Source: JBBSAT01 sp046351235
GTDB lineage: Bacteria > Myxococcota_A > Polyangia > Polyangiales > Sandaracinaceae
Assembly (NCBI GenBank): GCA_046351235.1
Contig: JAXLYV010000001.1
Coordinates: forward strand, 372,001-436,000
Direction: 5' to 3'
DNA: 64,000 nt
The notes beneath the pieces were generated by a model, which was not told the DNA's origin, did not search any database, and worked only from the letters and a program-made list of their open reading frames with translations. This document shows, one piece after another, positions 25,399 to 33,239 of this stretch. Position 1 is the stretch's first letter, and each line of letters begins with the position of its first letter. Position numbers and translations under genes: made by a program.

Positions 25399-26210
25399 CG
25401 CGCGGCGAATCCGATCACGTTGGGCAGATCCCAGTACGCGTCGTTGTCGTCGGCCTCGTGGAAGCCGTCCTCCCAGCTGCCGCGCTCGCCGACGTGCGCG
25501 CCTTCCGCGTCGACGACGAGCGAGGCCTCGGGGCCGCCCTCCATGTAGACGAGGCCGCGGAGGCCGAGCGCCGGCGCAGCGAGCATGCGCGCGAGCACCT
25601 GCATGCGGTACGGCGTGCGCACGTGGACGAGGACGGCGCGGCCCTCGCGATCCACGCCGAGGGCCGCCGCGCTGAAGCGACGCGTGCGCCAGTCGGTGGC
25701 GTGCCCGGTGCAGTCGACGAGCAGGCGCCGGCTCAGCAGCACGGAGCCGTGGCTCGTGCGCAGCGCCTCGAGCGATCGCTCGCAGCCTGCGCCGCCGATC
25801 GCGAACGGCACGCCGTGCGCGCGTAGAGGATCGAACGCCACGACGGCCTCGAAGGTCGGCGGTGTCCGCCGCTGCAGGACCTCCCCCCGGCTCTGCAGCC
25901 AGCCGCAGGGCCGCCCGTTGGGGAGGAACATCCCCGCGTTGATGCCGCCGGCGAGGTGCTCGTCCGCGACCCAGCGGTCGAGCGGCCGTGGCGCGCCCTC
26001 GCGCGCGGTCAGGAAGCGGAACGCGTAGCGGCGGAGATCGACGCGCACGATCGTGAGCATCCGGTCCCCGACGTCGATCTCCGGCGCCACGGAGGCACGC
26101 ACGCGCTCCACGGTGAGCCCGGGCGGGAGCTGCCCGCGGGTGCGCCCGACGGCGAGCGCGAACGAGACGAGGAGCGCGGCGAGGAGCGAGACGACGCGTG
26201 AGGCGGTCAT
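25395..26210 (-). CDS. Phosphodiester glycosidase (NAGPA/DUF2233) family, secreted
   Basis: The 271-residue protein starts at the ATG at 26210 (a GTG at 26225 is the alternative). It has a hydrophobic signal or anchor near the start. The body has the DUF2233 pattern: an Asn-Ala-Gly-Met-Phe block (GINAGMFLPNGRPCGW), FSAAALGVDREGRAVLVHVR and LVYMEGGPEASLVV. Family members include the uncovering enzyme NAGPA, which removes GlcNAc from phosphodiesters, and exopolysaccharide-modifying bacterial proteins. It is coupled to the SGNH hydrolase gene, so both may trim an envelope glycan. Confidence 0.78.
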   Translation of the reverse strand: MTASRVVSLLAALLVSFALAVGRTRGQLPPGLTVERVRASVAPEIDVGDRMLTIVRVDLRRYAFRFLTAREGAPRPLDRWVADEHLAGGINAGMFLPNGRPCGWLQSRGEVLQRRTPPTFEAVVAFDPLRAHGVPFAIGGAGCERSLEALRTSHGSVLLSRRLLVDCTGHATDWRTRRFSAAALGVDREGRAVLVHVRTPYRMQVLARMLAAPALGLRGLVYMEGGPEASLVVDAEGAHVGERGSWEDGFHEADDNDAYWDLPNVIGFAAR

Positions 26211-26366
26211 GGCTCGCTTCGACACCCGCGGACGCCGACCCTCGGCCCACCTCGTGAAGAGCTTACGGAAGTCTTACGGAAGCGCGGCCCACGACGCGGC
26301 GAAGGCCCGCTCGACTCCGCGGCGGGCTGGGAACGCCGACGCCGGGGAACGAAAGGGATTTTCGGA

Positions 26367-26438
26367 AGGTGCCGACCGGATTCGAACCGGTGTGTGAAGG
26401 TTTTGCAAACCTTTGCCTAACCACTTGGCTACGGCACC
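26367..26438 (-). tRNA. tRNA-Cys (anticodon GCA)
   Basis: On the minus strand the 72 bases fold as a cloverleaf. A 7-bp acceptor stem pairs GGTGCCG with CGGCACC, the anticodon loop contains TTTGCAAA (anticodon GCA), and the T-arm contains GGTTCGAATCC. The discriminator is U, as in tRNA-Cys. The CCA end is not encoded. Confidence 0.95.
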
Positions 26439-26448
26439 AGGGAGGGCG

Positions 26449-26477
26449 TTCCTAGCAAACGCGGGCGGCCGTGCCAA
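26449..26477 (-). promoter_or_regulatory. tRNA-Cys promoter
   Basis: On the minus strand TTGGCA and TAGGAA are separated by 17 bp and end about 10 bases before the tRNA 5-prime end. This is a good vegetative promoter for the tRNA. Confidence 0.6.
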
Positions 26478-26618
26478 GGCCGGAGTGCGGCGGGCGTGCC
26501 GAGCCGGCTACGCGGCACCGCCCGCACTGCGTAGGGTGATGCGCATGAGCGGGCTCACCCCTCGCGGGCGCGTCCGGATTGGCCCCGTCGCGGAGGCCGG
26601 GTCACACTCGCGCCCGCG

Positions 26619-27485
26619 ATGACCAGCACCAAGGCCGAGATCGATCTCTCGTACAGCGTCTCGAACGACTTCTTCGAGCTCTGGCTGGACGAGAACATGC
26701 ACTACACGTCCGCCAGCTACCTCACGGGCCAAGAGACGCTCGAAGAGGCGCAGTGGAACAAGTGCAAGATCCTCTACGAGTACGCCGAGATGACGCCCGA
26801 CAAGCGCGTCCTCGACATCGGCTGCGGGTGGGGATCGAACCTGCAGTACCAGGCGATGCGCGGCACGAAGGTGGCGCACGGCATCACGCTCTCCACGGCG
26901 CAGGCCGAGTGGGCGAACGCCAAGAAGCACCCGGGCGTCACCGTGCACCTGCGCGACTTCTGGGAGTTCGATCCGCGCGAGCTCGGCATCGAGGGCGGCT
27001 ACGACGCGCTGCAGTCGATCGAGATGGTCGACCACGTCGTCTCGCCGCAGCAGGCGAACGAGGGCAAGGCCGTCGACCTGTACCGGAACTACTTCAAGCG
27101 CTGCTGGGAGATCAGCAAGCCCGGCGCGTGGTTCGGCTTCCAGGCCATCCTGCGCGACCGCGTGCCGCGCACGAAGAAGGACCTCGAGGACCTGAAGTTC
27201 ACGGCCGACGTGATCTTCCCCGGCGGCCTCAACCCGCGCCTCGAAGAGCTCATCATGGCCGTGCGCCCGTACTGGGAGTGCGTCGAGATGCGCACGCAGC
27301 GCGAGAGCTACGGCAAGACGACCGGCGAGTGGCTGCGCAAGCTGCGCGTCCACGAGAAGGCCATCCGCGCCAAGTGGGGCGACCAGGTCTTCACGGACTA
27401 CGAGCGCTACCTCGACACGTGCGTGCGCGCGTTCGCCAATCACTGGTCGAGCGACGTGCAGATGAAGCTGCGCCGCTGCGACTGA
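26619..27485 (+). CDS. Cyclopropane-fatty-acid-synthase-like methyltransferase
   Basis: The 288-residue protein resembles the CFA-synthase/mycolic-acid methyltransferase group. It opens with IDLSYSVSNDFFELWLDENMHYTSASY, the family's lipid-pocket start, and has the SAM motif VLDIGCGWGSNLQY near 70, then HGITLSTAQAEWA and IEMVDHV near 135. Such enzymes add a methylene or methyl group to unsaturated fatty acyl chains or related lipids. It is shorter than E. coli Cfa (382 residues) because the N-terminal domain is absent. The gene stands alone and its 3-prime end lies in a tandem repeat. Confidence 0.8.
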   Translation: MTSTKAEIDLSYSVSNDFFELWLDENMHYTSASYLTGQETLEEAQWNKCKILYEYAEMTPDKRVLDIGCGWGSNLQYQAMRGTKVAHGITLSTAQAEWANAKKHPGVTVHLRDFWEFDPRELGIEGGYDALQSIEMVDHVVSPQQANEGKAVDLYRNYFKRCWEISKPGAWFGFQAILRDRVPRTKKDLEDLKFTADVIFPGGLNPRLEELIMAVRPYWECVEMRTQRESYGKTTGEWLRKLRVHEKAIRAKWGDQVFTDYERYLDTCVRAFANHWSSDVQMKLRRCD

Positions 27486-27526
27486 CGCTGCGGCGCGGCC
27501 ACTGACGCTGCGCCGCTGCCACTGAC
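27467..27526 (+). repeat. Three 20-bp tandem repeats across a stop codon
   Basis: Three adjacent 20-base units of the form GCTGCGCCGCTGCSACTGAC cover the last codons of the methyltransferase gene and continue beyond its stop. Units 1 and 3 differ at one base, and the middle unit is more diverged. Each unit keeps an in-phase or near-phase TGA. It looks like slippage duplication of the gene end. Confidence 0.75.
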
Positions 27527-27549
27527 GAGGGCGGGCTCGAAGAACGCGG

Positions 27550-27571
27550 AGGGCCAGGCGTCGTGGCCTTT
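27550..27571 (+). terminator. Probable terminator of the CFA-like gene
   Basis: The stem GGCCA / TGGCC is extended by wobble pairs, has a 7-base loop and is followed by TTT. It lies between two convergent genes and is short, so it is moderately convincing. Confidence 0.4.
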
Positions 27572-27602
27572 CTGCGGGCGGGCTCTCCACGCTCGACCCG
27601 TT

Positions 27603-28793
27603 TCAGCGCTCGCGCTTGTCGCTCGCGCGCGGGCCGTGGGACGTGATGGCGATGCGGTGGCCGAGCGCCGCCTCGACGTAGGCGATCCAGGGCTCGGGCT
27701 CTCGGGGCTCGCCCTCGCGCGCAGGGAGCACCCCGAGCCGGTCGAGGTGCGTCGCGACGAGCGCGTCGATCGGGCTCTTCGCGATCGCGTAGCGCAGCCG
27801 CTCGAGATCGAGCCAGCCCACGCGGAACGGGCCCTGCAGGCTCTCGGGATGCGCGCTCGGCTCGGGCAGGAGCGGCGCGAGCTCGGGCGCCTCGGTGGGA
27901 AAGGGCCCCGCGCCATGGCGTGTCGCGTAGGTGCGCATCACGCCGTAGCGGGTGCGCGCGCCGCGGTGGCCGTGCGCATCGAGCCACTCCATCGCCGCGT
28001 GCGTGGTGCAGCGCGACCACGTCACGTGCGGCGGGCTCACGCCTTCGTCCTGATCGAGCAGCACGCCTTGCGCGCCCTCGAGCACCACGTCTTCCGCGGC
28101 GAGCGCCGCGTCGATCGCGTCGTCCGGGACGATGCGCGCGGGCGCCACGTGCGCGAGCCGCTCGAGGAAGCTCTCGGTGTAGTCGCCGCGCACGATCGTC
28201 AGCAGCGCGCGCGGGTGCTCCGCCTGCGGATGCCCTCGGAGCGCGCGCAGCTCGTCCGCCAGCGAGGCGATCAGCCGCTCCTGCACCTCGGCGAGCAAGC
28301 GCCGGAACACGTGCCGCTCGCCCACGAGGTGGCGCGCGCGCACGACGCCCGCCGGATGATCGAGCGCGTCGCGCACGGCCTCGCCGACGCCGCAGCCGGT
28401 CGTGCCGTGACGCCCGTCGCCGCGCGCGGCCTCGCGCAGGCGGTTCGCCGCGACGTGAAAGGGCGTGATGACCCGCGCGCTCTCGGCGATCGTCATCCGC
28501 GCGAGCACGCTGGGGTCCCCGAGCGCGCGCGCCTCGAACTGCAGCGCCACCGGGTCGACGAGCACCGTCTCGGCCAGATGCGTGCGCGCGCCGTCGACGA
28601 ACGACCCCGCGCCGATCTGGGCGAAGACGTGCGCGCGCCCGTCGTCGGTGACGACGCGGTGCCCGGCCTGGCTGCCTCCGTTCCAGCGGACCACGAGCCG
28701 CGCGCCGCGCGCGCGCGCGAGGTAGTCGACGCTCGTGCCCTTGCCGGAGTCGCCCCAGCCGAGGTCCGAAACGATCCACGCCCGACCGCTCAC
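27603..28793 (-). CDS. Divergent adenylosuccinate-synthetase-like (PurA-family) enzyme
   Basis: The 396-residue protein starts at a GTG that overlaps the vWA gene's stop (GTGA). It keeps many PurA blocks: GWGDSGKGT (Asp15 aligns with the catalytic Asp), GGSQAGH (His45 aligns with the catalytic His), GTTGCGVG, LEGAQGVLLDQDEG, TYATRHGAGPFPTE and FRVGWLDLERLRYA. PurA joins IMP and aspartate using GTP. Differences are notable: Glu to Ser after the catalytic Asp, Arg to Cys in GTTGR, and a shortened C-terminal domain (396 against about 430). It is therefore likely a paralogue with a changed substrate. It is last in an operon with a vWA protein and a pseudokinase. Confidence 0.8.
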   Translation of the reverse strand: MSGRAWIVSDLGWGDSGKGTSVDYLARARGARLVVRWNGGSQAGHRVVTDDGRAHVFAQIGAGSFVDGARTHLAETVLVDPVALQFEARALGDPSVLARMTIAESARVITPFHVAANRLREAARGDGRHGTTGCGVGEAVRDALDHPAGVVRARHLVGERHVFRRLLAEVQERLIASLADELRALRGHPQAEHPRALLTIVRGDYTESFLERLAHVAPARIVPDDAIDAALAAEDVVLEGAQGVLLDQDEGVSPPHVTWSRCTTHAAMEWLDAHGHRGARTRYGVMRTYATRHGAGPFPTEAPELAPLLPEPSAHPESLQGPFRVGWLDLERLRYAIAKSPIDALVATHLDRLGVLPAREGEPREPEPWIAYVEAALGHRIAITSHGPRASDKRER

Positions 28794-29770
28794 GGCCGGA
28801 CGTAGCCGCCGTCGCCGGGCTCGGGCGTCGGAATCGAGGCCAGCGGATCGAGCGCGGGCCGCGCCCCGCCGTCGCGATCGATCGAGGCGGCCCACGGCCG
28901 GAGCGCGCGCACCACGGCGCCGACGCGATCGCGCGGCGTGCCGGCGCTCACGAGCATGCGCGCGACGGAGTCGAGATCGGGCAGCGCGCCTTCGCTCATC
29001 GCCACGATGGCGCCGATCACGTTCGTGGTGTCGGCGGGCGACTCCATCGCGATCACGCGGTCGCCGAGCAGATCGCGCCACGTGCTCTCGGCGAAGCCGC
29101 GCCGGTCGAGGTCCGGAATCAGGAAGAAGGGCTCCGCGCCTCGCCGCACGTCGTCCACGAGGTCGCGCACGAGCACGTCGTCCTCGATCGTGTCGCCGAG
29201 CACGTCGCGCACGGCCTGGCGCGAGAGCGTGGGGTAGGGCTTCTCGTCGCCCGTGAGGAAGAGGTAGCTCTTCTTGCCGCGCAGGCGCAGCGCGTCGGTC
29301 TCGACGTGCCGCGCGACGAAGTAGAGCGCGAGCTCGTAGCTCTCGTTGCCGTGCACGCCGCCCTCGCCCTCGAGCCAGCTCCAGGTGAGCCACTGATCCA
29401 TCAGCTCGGCGGTCGCCTCGAATTGCCCGACCTGGAGCGGCGCCTGGTCGTGGAACGCATCGCCGACGGCCAGGAAGAGCACCTGCGGATCCGGCACGCC
29501 GTGATCGAGGAGCGTCTTCATCAGGTGCGGCAGCTCGTCTTTGGCGAGGCGCGCCGGGATCTCTCCCATCGAGCCCGTCACGTCGAGCGCGAGCACGATC
29601 GGCGTCGTCTTCGGGTGCTCGGCGCTGTCGCGGCACTCGCGCACCTTCACGCCGTGCGGCCGCATCAGAGGATGGCACGCGCGCTGGCCGAATACCTTCT
29701 GCGTCGGGAGCGTGGCGCGCGAGCGGGTGATCGCCTTGTGTGCCTCGTAGCTGTAGCCGCCGTAGCCCAT
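28790..29770 (-). CDS. von Willebrand factor A (vWA) domain protein
   Basis: The 326-residue protein has no signal peptide and is probably cytoplasmic. A vWA domain begins near residue 55 with TPIVLALDVTGSMGEIPARL, a MIDAS metal site of D-x-T-x-S type at Asp63. Further vWA strands (PQVLFLAVGDAFHD, KKSYLFLTGDEKPY) follow. The N-terminal MGYGGYSYEAHKAITRSRA and the C-terminal Pro/Gly tail lie outside the domain. vWA proteins assemble complexes through divalent-metal contacts. The gene sits 11 bp after the pseudokinase gene and overlaps the PurA-like gene, which suggests one complex. Confidence 0.82.
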   Translation of the reverse strand: MGYGGYSYEAHKAITRSRATLPTQKVFGQRACHPLMRPHGVKVRECRDSAEHPKTTPIVLALDVTGSMGEIPARLAKDELPHLMKTLLDHGVPDPQVLFLAVGDAFHDQAPLQVGQFEATAELMDQWLTWSWLEGEGGVHGNESYELALYFVARHVETDALRLRGKKSYLFLTGDEKPYPTLSRQAVRDVLGDTIEDDVLVRDLVDDVRRGAEPFFLIPDLDRRGFAESTWRDLLGDRVIAMESPADTTNVIGAIVAMSEGALPDLDSVARMLVSAGTPRDRVGAVVRALRPWAASIDRDGGARPALDPLASIPTPEPGDGGYVRP

Positions 29771-29781
29771 GAGCGTCCTCG

Positions 29782-30789
29782 TCAGCCTCGATCAGGCATG
29801 GTGAGCGGAACGAAGCGTGGCGGGCCGAAGACCTCCTCGGCCGCGCGCGAGACCTCGTCGACGAGCGACCAAGCGGTGTGGCCGGAGGCGTCCGTGGCGA
29901 CGCGCTCGAGGAGCGGGGCGAGCGGCGCCGCCACCCGCGCGGGCGCGCGCCGGGGGTCGCCGCCGAGCAGCTGCAGCACGGCGCGGGCGCTCATCGCGAG
30001 GTCGGTGGCCTCGGTGACGGTCGCGCCGCGCGCGATGCTCTCCGGATAGAAGGCGTCGCGGCCGCGCGTGCGAGCGGGCAGGCGTTCCCCGGGCCGCACC
30101 GCGCGCGAGAAGCCCGCGAGCACCACGCCGTGGTCGCGCACGTCGAAGAGCAGGTGCTCGGGCAGCACCGCGCCGTGGACGTAGCCGGCGCCGTGCACGA
30201 AGCCGAGCAGCTCGAGCGTGCGCTTCCATGCCCACACGCCGTGCGCCGGGTCGAGCGCGTCGCCGTGCGCGCGGCGCACGTCCTCGAGCGCGTGCACGAA
30301 GCCGGCGCGGTAGCGGCGAATCGCGACCTCCCGCTGGCCGTCCTTGCCATTCAGCCCGAGACGCGCGCGCCCGAACGCGACGCGCTCGGGCACGAGCCGC
30401 CCGAAGTGCGCGGCGCCGCGTGCGGTGGCGTGCGAGAGATCCTCGAGCACGCGCTCCTCGCGCGCGAAGAGATCGGCGGCGCCCTCGGCGCGCAGGATCT
30501 TGATGACGACGCGCGCGCCCATCGCCTCGTCACGCCGGCCGAGGAAGACGTCGCTGCCTTCGCCGCGCGCGAGCCGGCCGATCAGCGCGTAGCGGTGGCC
30601 GCCGATCCAGAGGCGCGGCTCGCGCGTGTCCCCGTAGGTGCGGTCCTCGTCGTCGTTCTGGGGGCGCCAGATCCCGTCGGCCGGGCTCAGCAACGTTCGG
30701 CAATACGGGCAGCGCTGCGCACGCACCGCGGAGGGCGGCGGAATCGGCGCGCCGCAGCGCGGACAGAGGCTGGTCTGGGTCTCGGGCAC
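29782..30789 (-). CDS. Zinc-ribbon pseudokinase (Ser/Thr kinase fold lacking catalytic Asp)
   Basis: The 335-residue protein starts at GTG with a zinc ribbon (C9, C12, C27 and C30, in CPRCG and CPYCR). A kinase fold from about residue 64 keeps a glycine loop (ARGEGSDVFLG) and the ATP-anchoring Lys97 (VVIKIL). The HRD motif, however, is HGA (205-207) and the DFG motif is replaced by AGFS (225-228). Both aspartates needed for phosphotransfer are missing, so it is probably a pseudokinase or scaffold. It is the first gene of the operon with the vWA and PurA-like proteins. A decayed copy of its 5-prime end lies at 32379-32490. Confidence 0.78.
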   Translation of the reverse strand: MPETQTSLCPRCGAPIPPPSAVRAQRCPYCRTLLSPADGIWRPQNDDEDRTYGDTREPRLWIGGHRYALIGRLARGEGSDVFLGRRDEAMGARVVIKILRAEGAADLFAREERVLEDLSHATARGAAHFGRLVPERVAFGRARLGLNGKDGQREVAIRRYRAGFVHALEDVRRAHGDALDPAHGVWAWKRTLELLGFVHGAGYVHGAVLPEHLLFDVRDHGVVLAGFSRAVRPGERLPARTRGRDAFYPESIARGATVTEATDLAMSARAVLQLLGGDPRRAPARVAAPLAPLLERVATDASGHTAWSLVDEVSRAAEEVFGPPRFVPLTMPDRG

Positions 30790-30842
30790 GTGTGAACGGG
30801 GTACCAGAGGGGCGCGTCTACCCACAAGGGCGAGTGGCGCGG
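30731..30842 (+). repeat. Direct repeat, left copy (pseudokinase 5-prime end and upstream)
   Basis: About 112 bp here match 32379-32490 in the same orientation with roughly 10% mismatches by eye. The copy covers the pseudokinase start codon, its first 20 codons and about 50 bp upstream. Together the repeats bracket the lipoprotein gene at 31069-32277. Confidence 0.85.
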
Positions 30843-31068
30843 GTTGTAGGAAGCCCTGAAGATGTCCGGGGCAGGAGCACCTGGAGATGTCCCTCCGGGC
30901 GGCCCGTGAGGCACGCGATGGACGCGCCGGGGACGCTCGTCTTGTCCCTGTCTTCCGATCGTGGTGTCTGGCCCCCGCGTGCAGGGTGTAGCCGTCCACT
31001 CTTCCGCGGCGAGATCGGCCTGGTCCGCGCGGAACGGCGCTGGCACCGTCGTTGCTCCGCTCGGGCTC

Positions 31069-32277
31069 ATGCGCGCGCGATGGCTCCTCGGTCTTGCTTC
31101 GGTGCTCGGGTGCACCTCTTCACCCGCCGCTTCGCCGGACGGCGGGACGGCAGATGGCGGCGGTACGAGCACCCGCGATGCGACGGTCCACACCGCGCCC
31201 GATGGCGGTCCACCTCAGCTGCGCGACTGCGCGGGTCTGGCCGCGGTCGGGACCTTCGAGGACATCACGCCGCCCGAGCTCACCGCGTCGGGCGAGAGCG
31301 CCTTCGCCATCGCGACGGACCCGAGCCGACAAGGCGTCGTCTACGTGGGCTCGGTCAACGCGGGCTTCTACAAGAGCGAGGACTGCGGCGCGAGCTGGGT
31401 GCGCGTCGCCACCGGGATGAACGGGGAGGCGATCGACTCGGCGATGAGCTGGTCCATCACCGTGGATCCCACCGACTCGAATCGGGTGTACGTCGCGGCG
31501 GGATACGCCGAGGGCGCGGTCTCCGGGCTGTACCGCTCGCAGAACGGCGGCACCGACTGGACCGCGATCTGGCCGCCGGCCGGACAGCCCGAGCTGCACG
31601 GCATCGTAGATTACGAGTTCGCCAACGTGATGAGCATGGATCCCGACGATCCCACGCATTTGTTACTCACGTTCCACGCAAACTGTCATCTGCCGCCTGA
31701 CACCGAGGCTGCGCGGGTGTGCTTCGCCGAGAGCTTCGATCGCGGCGACAGCTGGCGACTTCTGCCCGGCATCCCCGAGTGGAGCGGTTGGGAGGGGCAG
31801 CACCTGCTCTTCCTCGAGCGAAATCGCTGGCTCTACACCAGCCAAGAGAATGGCTCGTGGGTGCTCACCGTCGCAGACGATGGACGATACACGGCCGATC
31901 CCATCGAGGGCCTCGTCGGCTCGCACCTGCAGGGCACCGGCTTCGTACGCAGCCGCAGCGGGCGGTTCTTCGTAGCGGGCAACGACGCGGTGTGGAGCAG
32001 CGCCTCCGGCAACCCCACCGACTGGTCGCCGGCCGAAGACACCGGGCCGATCTTGGGCGGCATCGTCGACACCCCGTCCGGGATCTACACGACCAACTGC
32101 TACTTCCCCGGCTTCTGTACTCCGAGCCTGCTCCGCTCGACGGACGACGGGCAGACGTGGGCTCACACCGATCTGCCGGCCGGCGTCGACATGGGTGGCG
32201 CGCTCGCCTACGACGCCGGCCACGGGCTCGTCTTCTTCTCTGGTGGCACGCACGTCCTGCGCTACCGCGCCGAGTGA
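31069..32277 (+). CDS. Lipoprotein with Asp-box (BNR/sortilin-type) propeller
   Basis: The 402-residue protein has a lipobox (ASVLGC, Cys near 15) and an Asp/Gly/Thr-rich linker to about residue 50. Asp-box repeats follow, of the form S-x-D-x-G-x-x-W: YKSEDCGASW, YRSQNGGTDW, SFDRGDSW and RSTDDGQTW. These define the blades of a sialidase/VPS10-like propeller, here without visible sialidase catalytic residues. It probably sits on the cell surface and binds glycans or proteins. The gene lies between two direct repeats, as if it arrived with or after a local duplication. Confidence 0.75.
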   Translation: MRARWLLGLASVLGCTSSPAASPDGGTADGGGTSTRDATVHTAPDGGPPQLRDCAGLAAVGTFEDITPPELTASGESAFAIATDPSRQGVVYVGSVNAGFYKSEDCGASWVRVATGMNGEAIDSAMSWSITVDPTDSNRVYVAAGYAEGAVSGLYRSQNGGTDWTAIWPPAGQPELHGIVDYEFANVMSMDPDDPTHLLLTFHANCHLPPDTEAARVCFAESFDRGDSWRLLPGIPEWSGWEGQHLLFLERNRWLYTSQENGSWVLTVADDGRYTADPIEGLVGSHLQGTGFVRSRSGRFFVAGNDAVWSSASGNPTDWSPAEDTGPILGGIVDTPSGIYTTNCYFPGFCTPSLLRSTDDGQTWAHTDLPAGVDMGGALAYDAGHGLVFFSGGTHVLRYRAE

Positions 32278-32378
32278 GGCGCACGCGGATCGCTGGCGCG
32301 ACCGAAGAGCGGACGATGGAGCACACGTGGATCTCGCGCACGCGGTCGTGGCACAGAACGCGGTGAGCCGAGACATGG

Positions 32379-32490
32379 GAGGGCGGCGAAATCGGCGCGC
32401 TGCACCGCGGACGGAGGCTGGTCTGGGCCTCGGGCACGTGTGAATGGGGTACCCGAGGGGCGCGTCCACCCGCGAGCGCGAGAGGCGCGG
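32379..32490 (-). pseudogene. Decayed duplicate of the pseudokinase 5-prime end (direct repeat, right copy)
   Basis: On the minus strand this copy still reads PEAQTSLRPRCSAPISPPS, close to the intact PETQTSLCPRCGAPIPPPS. The first zinc-binding Cys is lost (RPRC for CPRC), and similarity fades beyond about 20 further bases, so no functional product is expected. The matching upstream region is also copied. It is a relic of a duplication. Confidence 0.75.
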
Positions 32491-32516
32491 ATGCGGCCTT
32501 GCGCTAGGATGGGGCG

Positions 32517-33239
32517 ATGAATCGGGGGATTTCTTTCGGCGCGGTGGTCGGTCTCTGCCTGCTCGTCGCGCTCCCGGGTGCGGCGCAGCTGCACGGCCGC
32601 TGGCACGTCGAGTTCCAGACGACGAACCGCGACACGCGGCAGGCGATCGTCGGGCTCTCGCACCAGATCGAGGGGGCGCTCTCGCGCTGCGCGCCGCACA
32701 CCGCGGGGCACGCGAGCACGACGCAGGTCACGCTGCGCTTCACGTCCGGAAGCCTCACCGCGATCAGCTCGGGCGCGCACGAGAGCGATCCGGCGCCGAG
32801 CCAGCCGCTCCGCACCTGCATCGAGGCGGCCATCACGCGCACGGAGCTGCCGTCGATCCGCGAGTCGCCGCTCACGGTGCTCGTGCGCTTCGAGCCGCCG
32901 GCCGCCGCGCTCGACATGGAGGTCGACCACGCGGCGCAAGCGGCCGAGTACCCGCAGGAGTCGGTGCGCCGCGTCGTGCACGAGCACACCGCGCCCATCA
33001 CGCACTGCTACGAGACGGCGCGGGTCGAGCATCCGCGGGCGGCCGGGACGCTGCGCGTCCGGTTCACGATCGGCGCCGACGGGCACGTGACGGCCGCCGC
33101 CGCCGATCTCGACGAGCCGGGCGTGCCCTCGCTGACCGAGTGCGTGCTCTCGCAGCTCCGCGGCTGGGTCTTCCCCGCGCCGGCCGCCGGAACGCCGGCC
33201 GAGGTTCTCTACCCCTTCGTGTTCACGGCGCCGGGCTGA
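32517..33239 (+). CDS. AgmX/PglI C-terminal-domain (TonB-like) secreted protein
   Basis: The 240-residue protein has a signal peptide ending near GAAQ (residue 23). The C-terminal half matches the AgmX/PglI domain frequent in myxobacteria: RVVHEHTAPITHCYE near 145, then GTLRVRFTIGADGHVTAA and a final strand rich in aromatics. This domain is related to TonB C-termini and is found in gliding-motility and envelope proteins. The N-terminal half is a second small alpha/beta unit. Its 3-prime end overlaps the convergent CoA-transferase gene by 17 bp. Confidence 0.78.
   Translation: MNRGISFGAVVGLCLLVALPGAAQLHGRWHVEFQTTNRDTRQAIVGLSHQIEGALSRCAPHTAGHASTTQVTLRFTSGSLTAISSGAHESDPAPSQPLRTCIEAAITRTELPSIRESPLTVLVRFEPPAAALDMEVDHAAQAAEYPQESVRRVVHEHTAPITHCYETARVEHPRAAGTLRVRFTIGADGHVTAAAADLDEPGVPSLTECVLSQLRGWVFPAPAAGTPAEVLYPFVFTAPG

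Noticed and set aside
26274..26477. A small open frame over the tRNA region
   Set aside because: It overlaps the tRNA-Cys gene and its promoter, and has no coding features.
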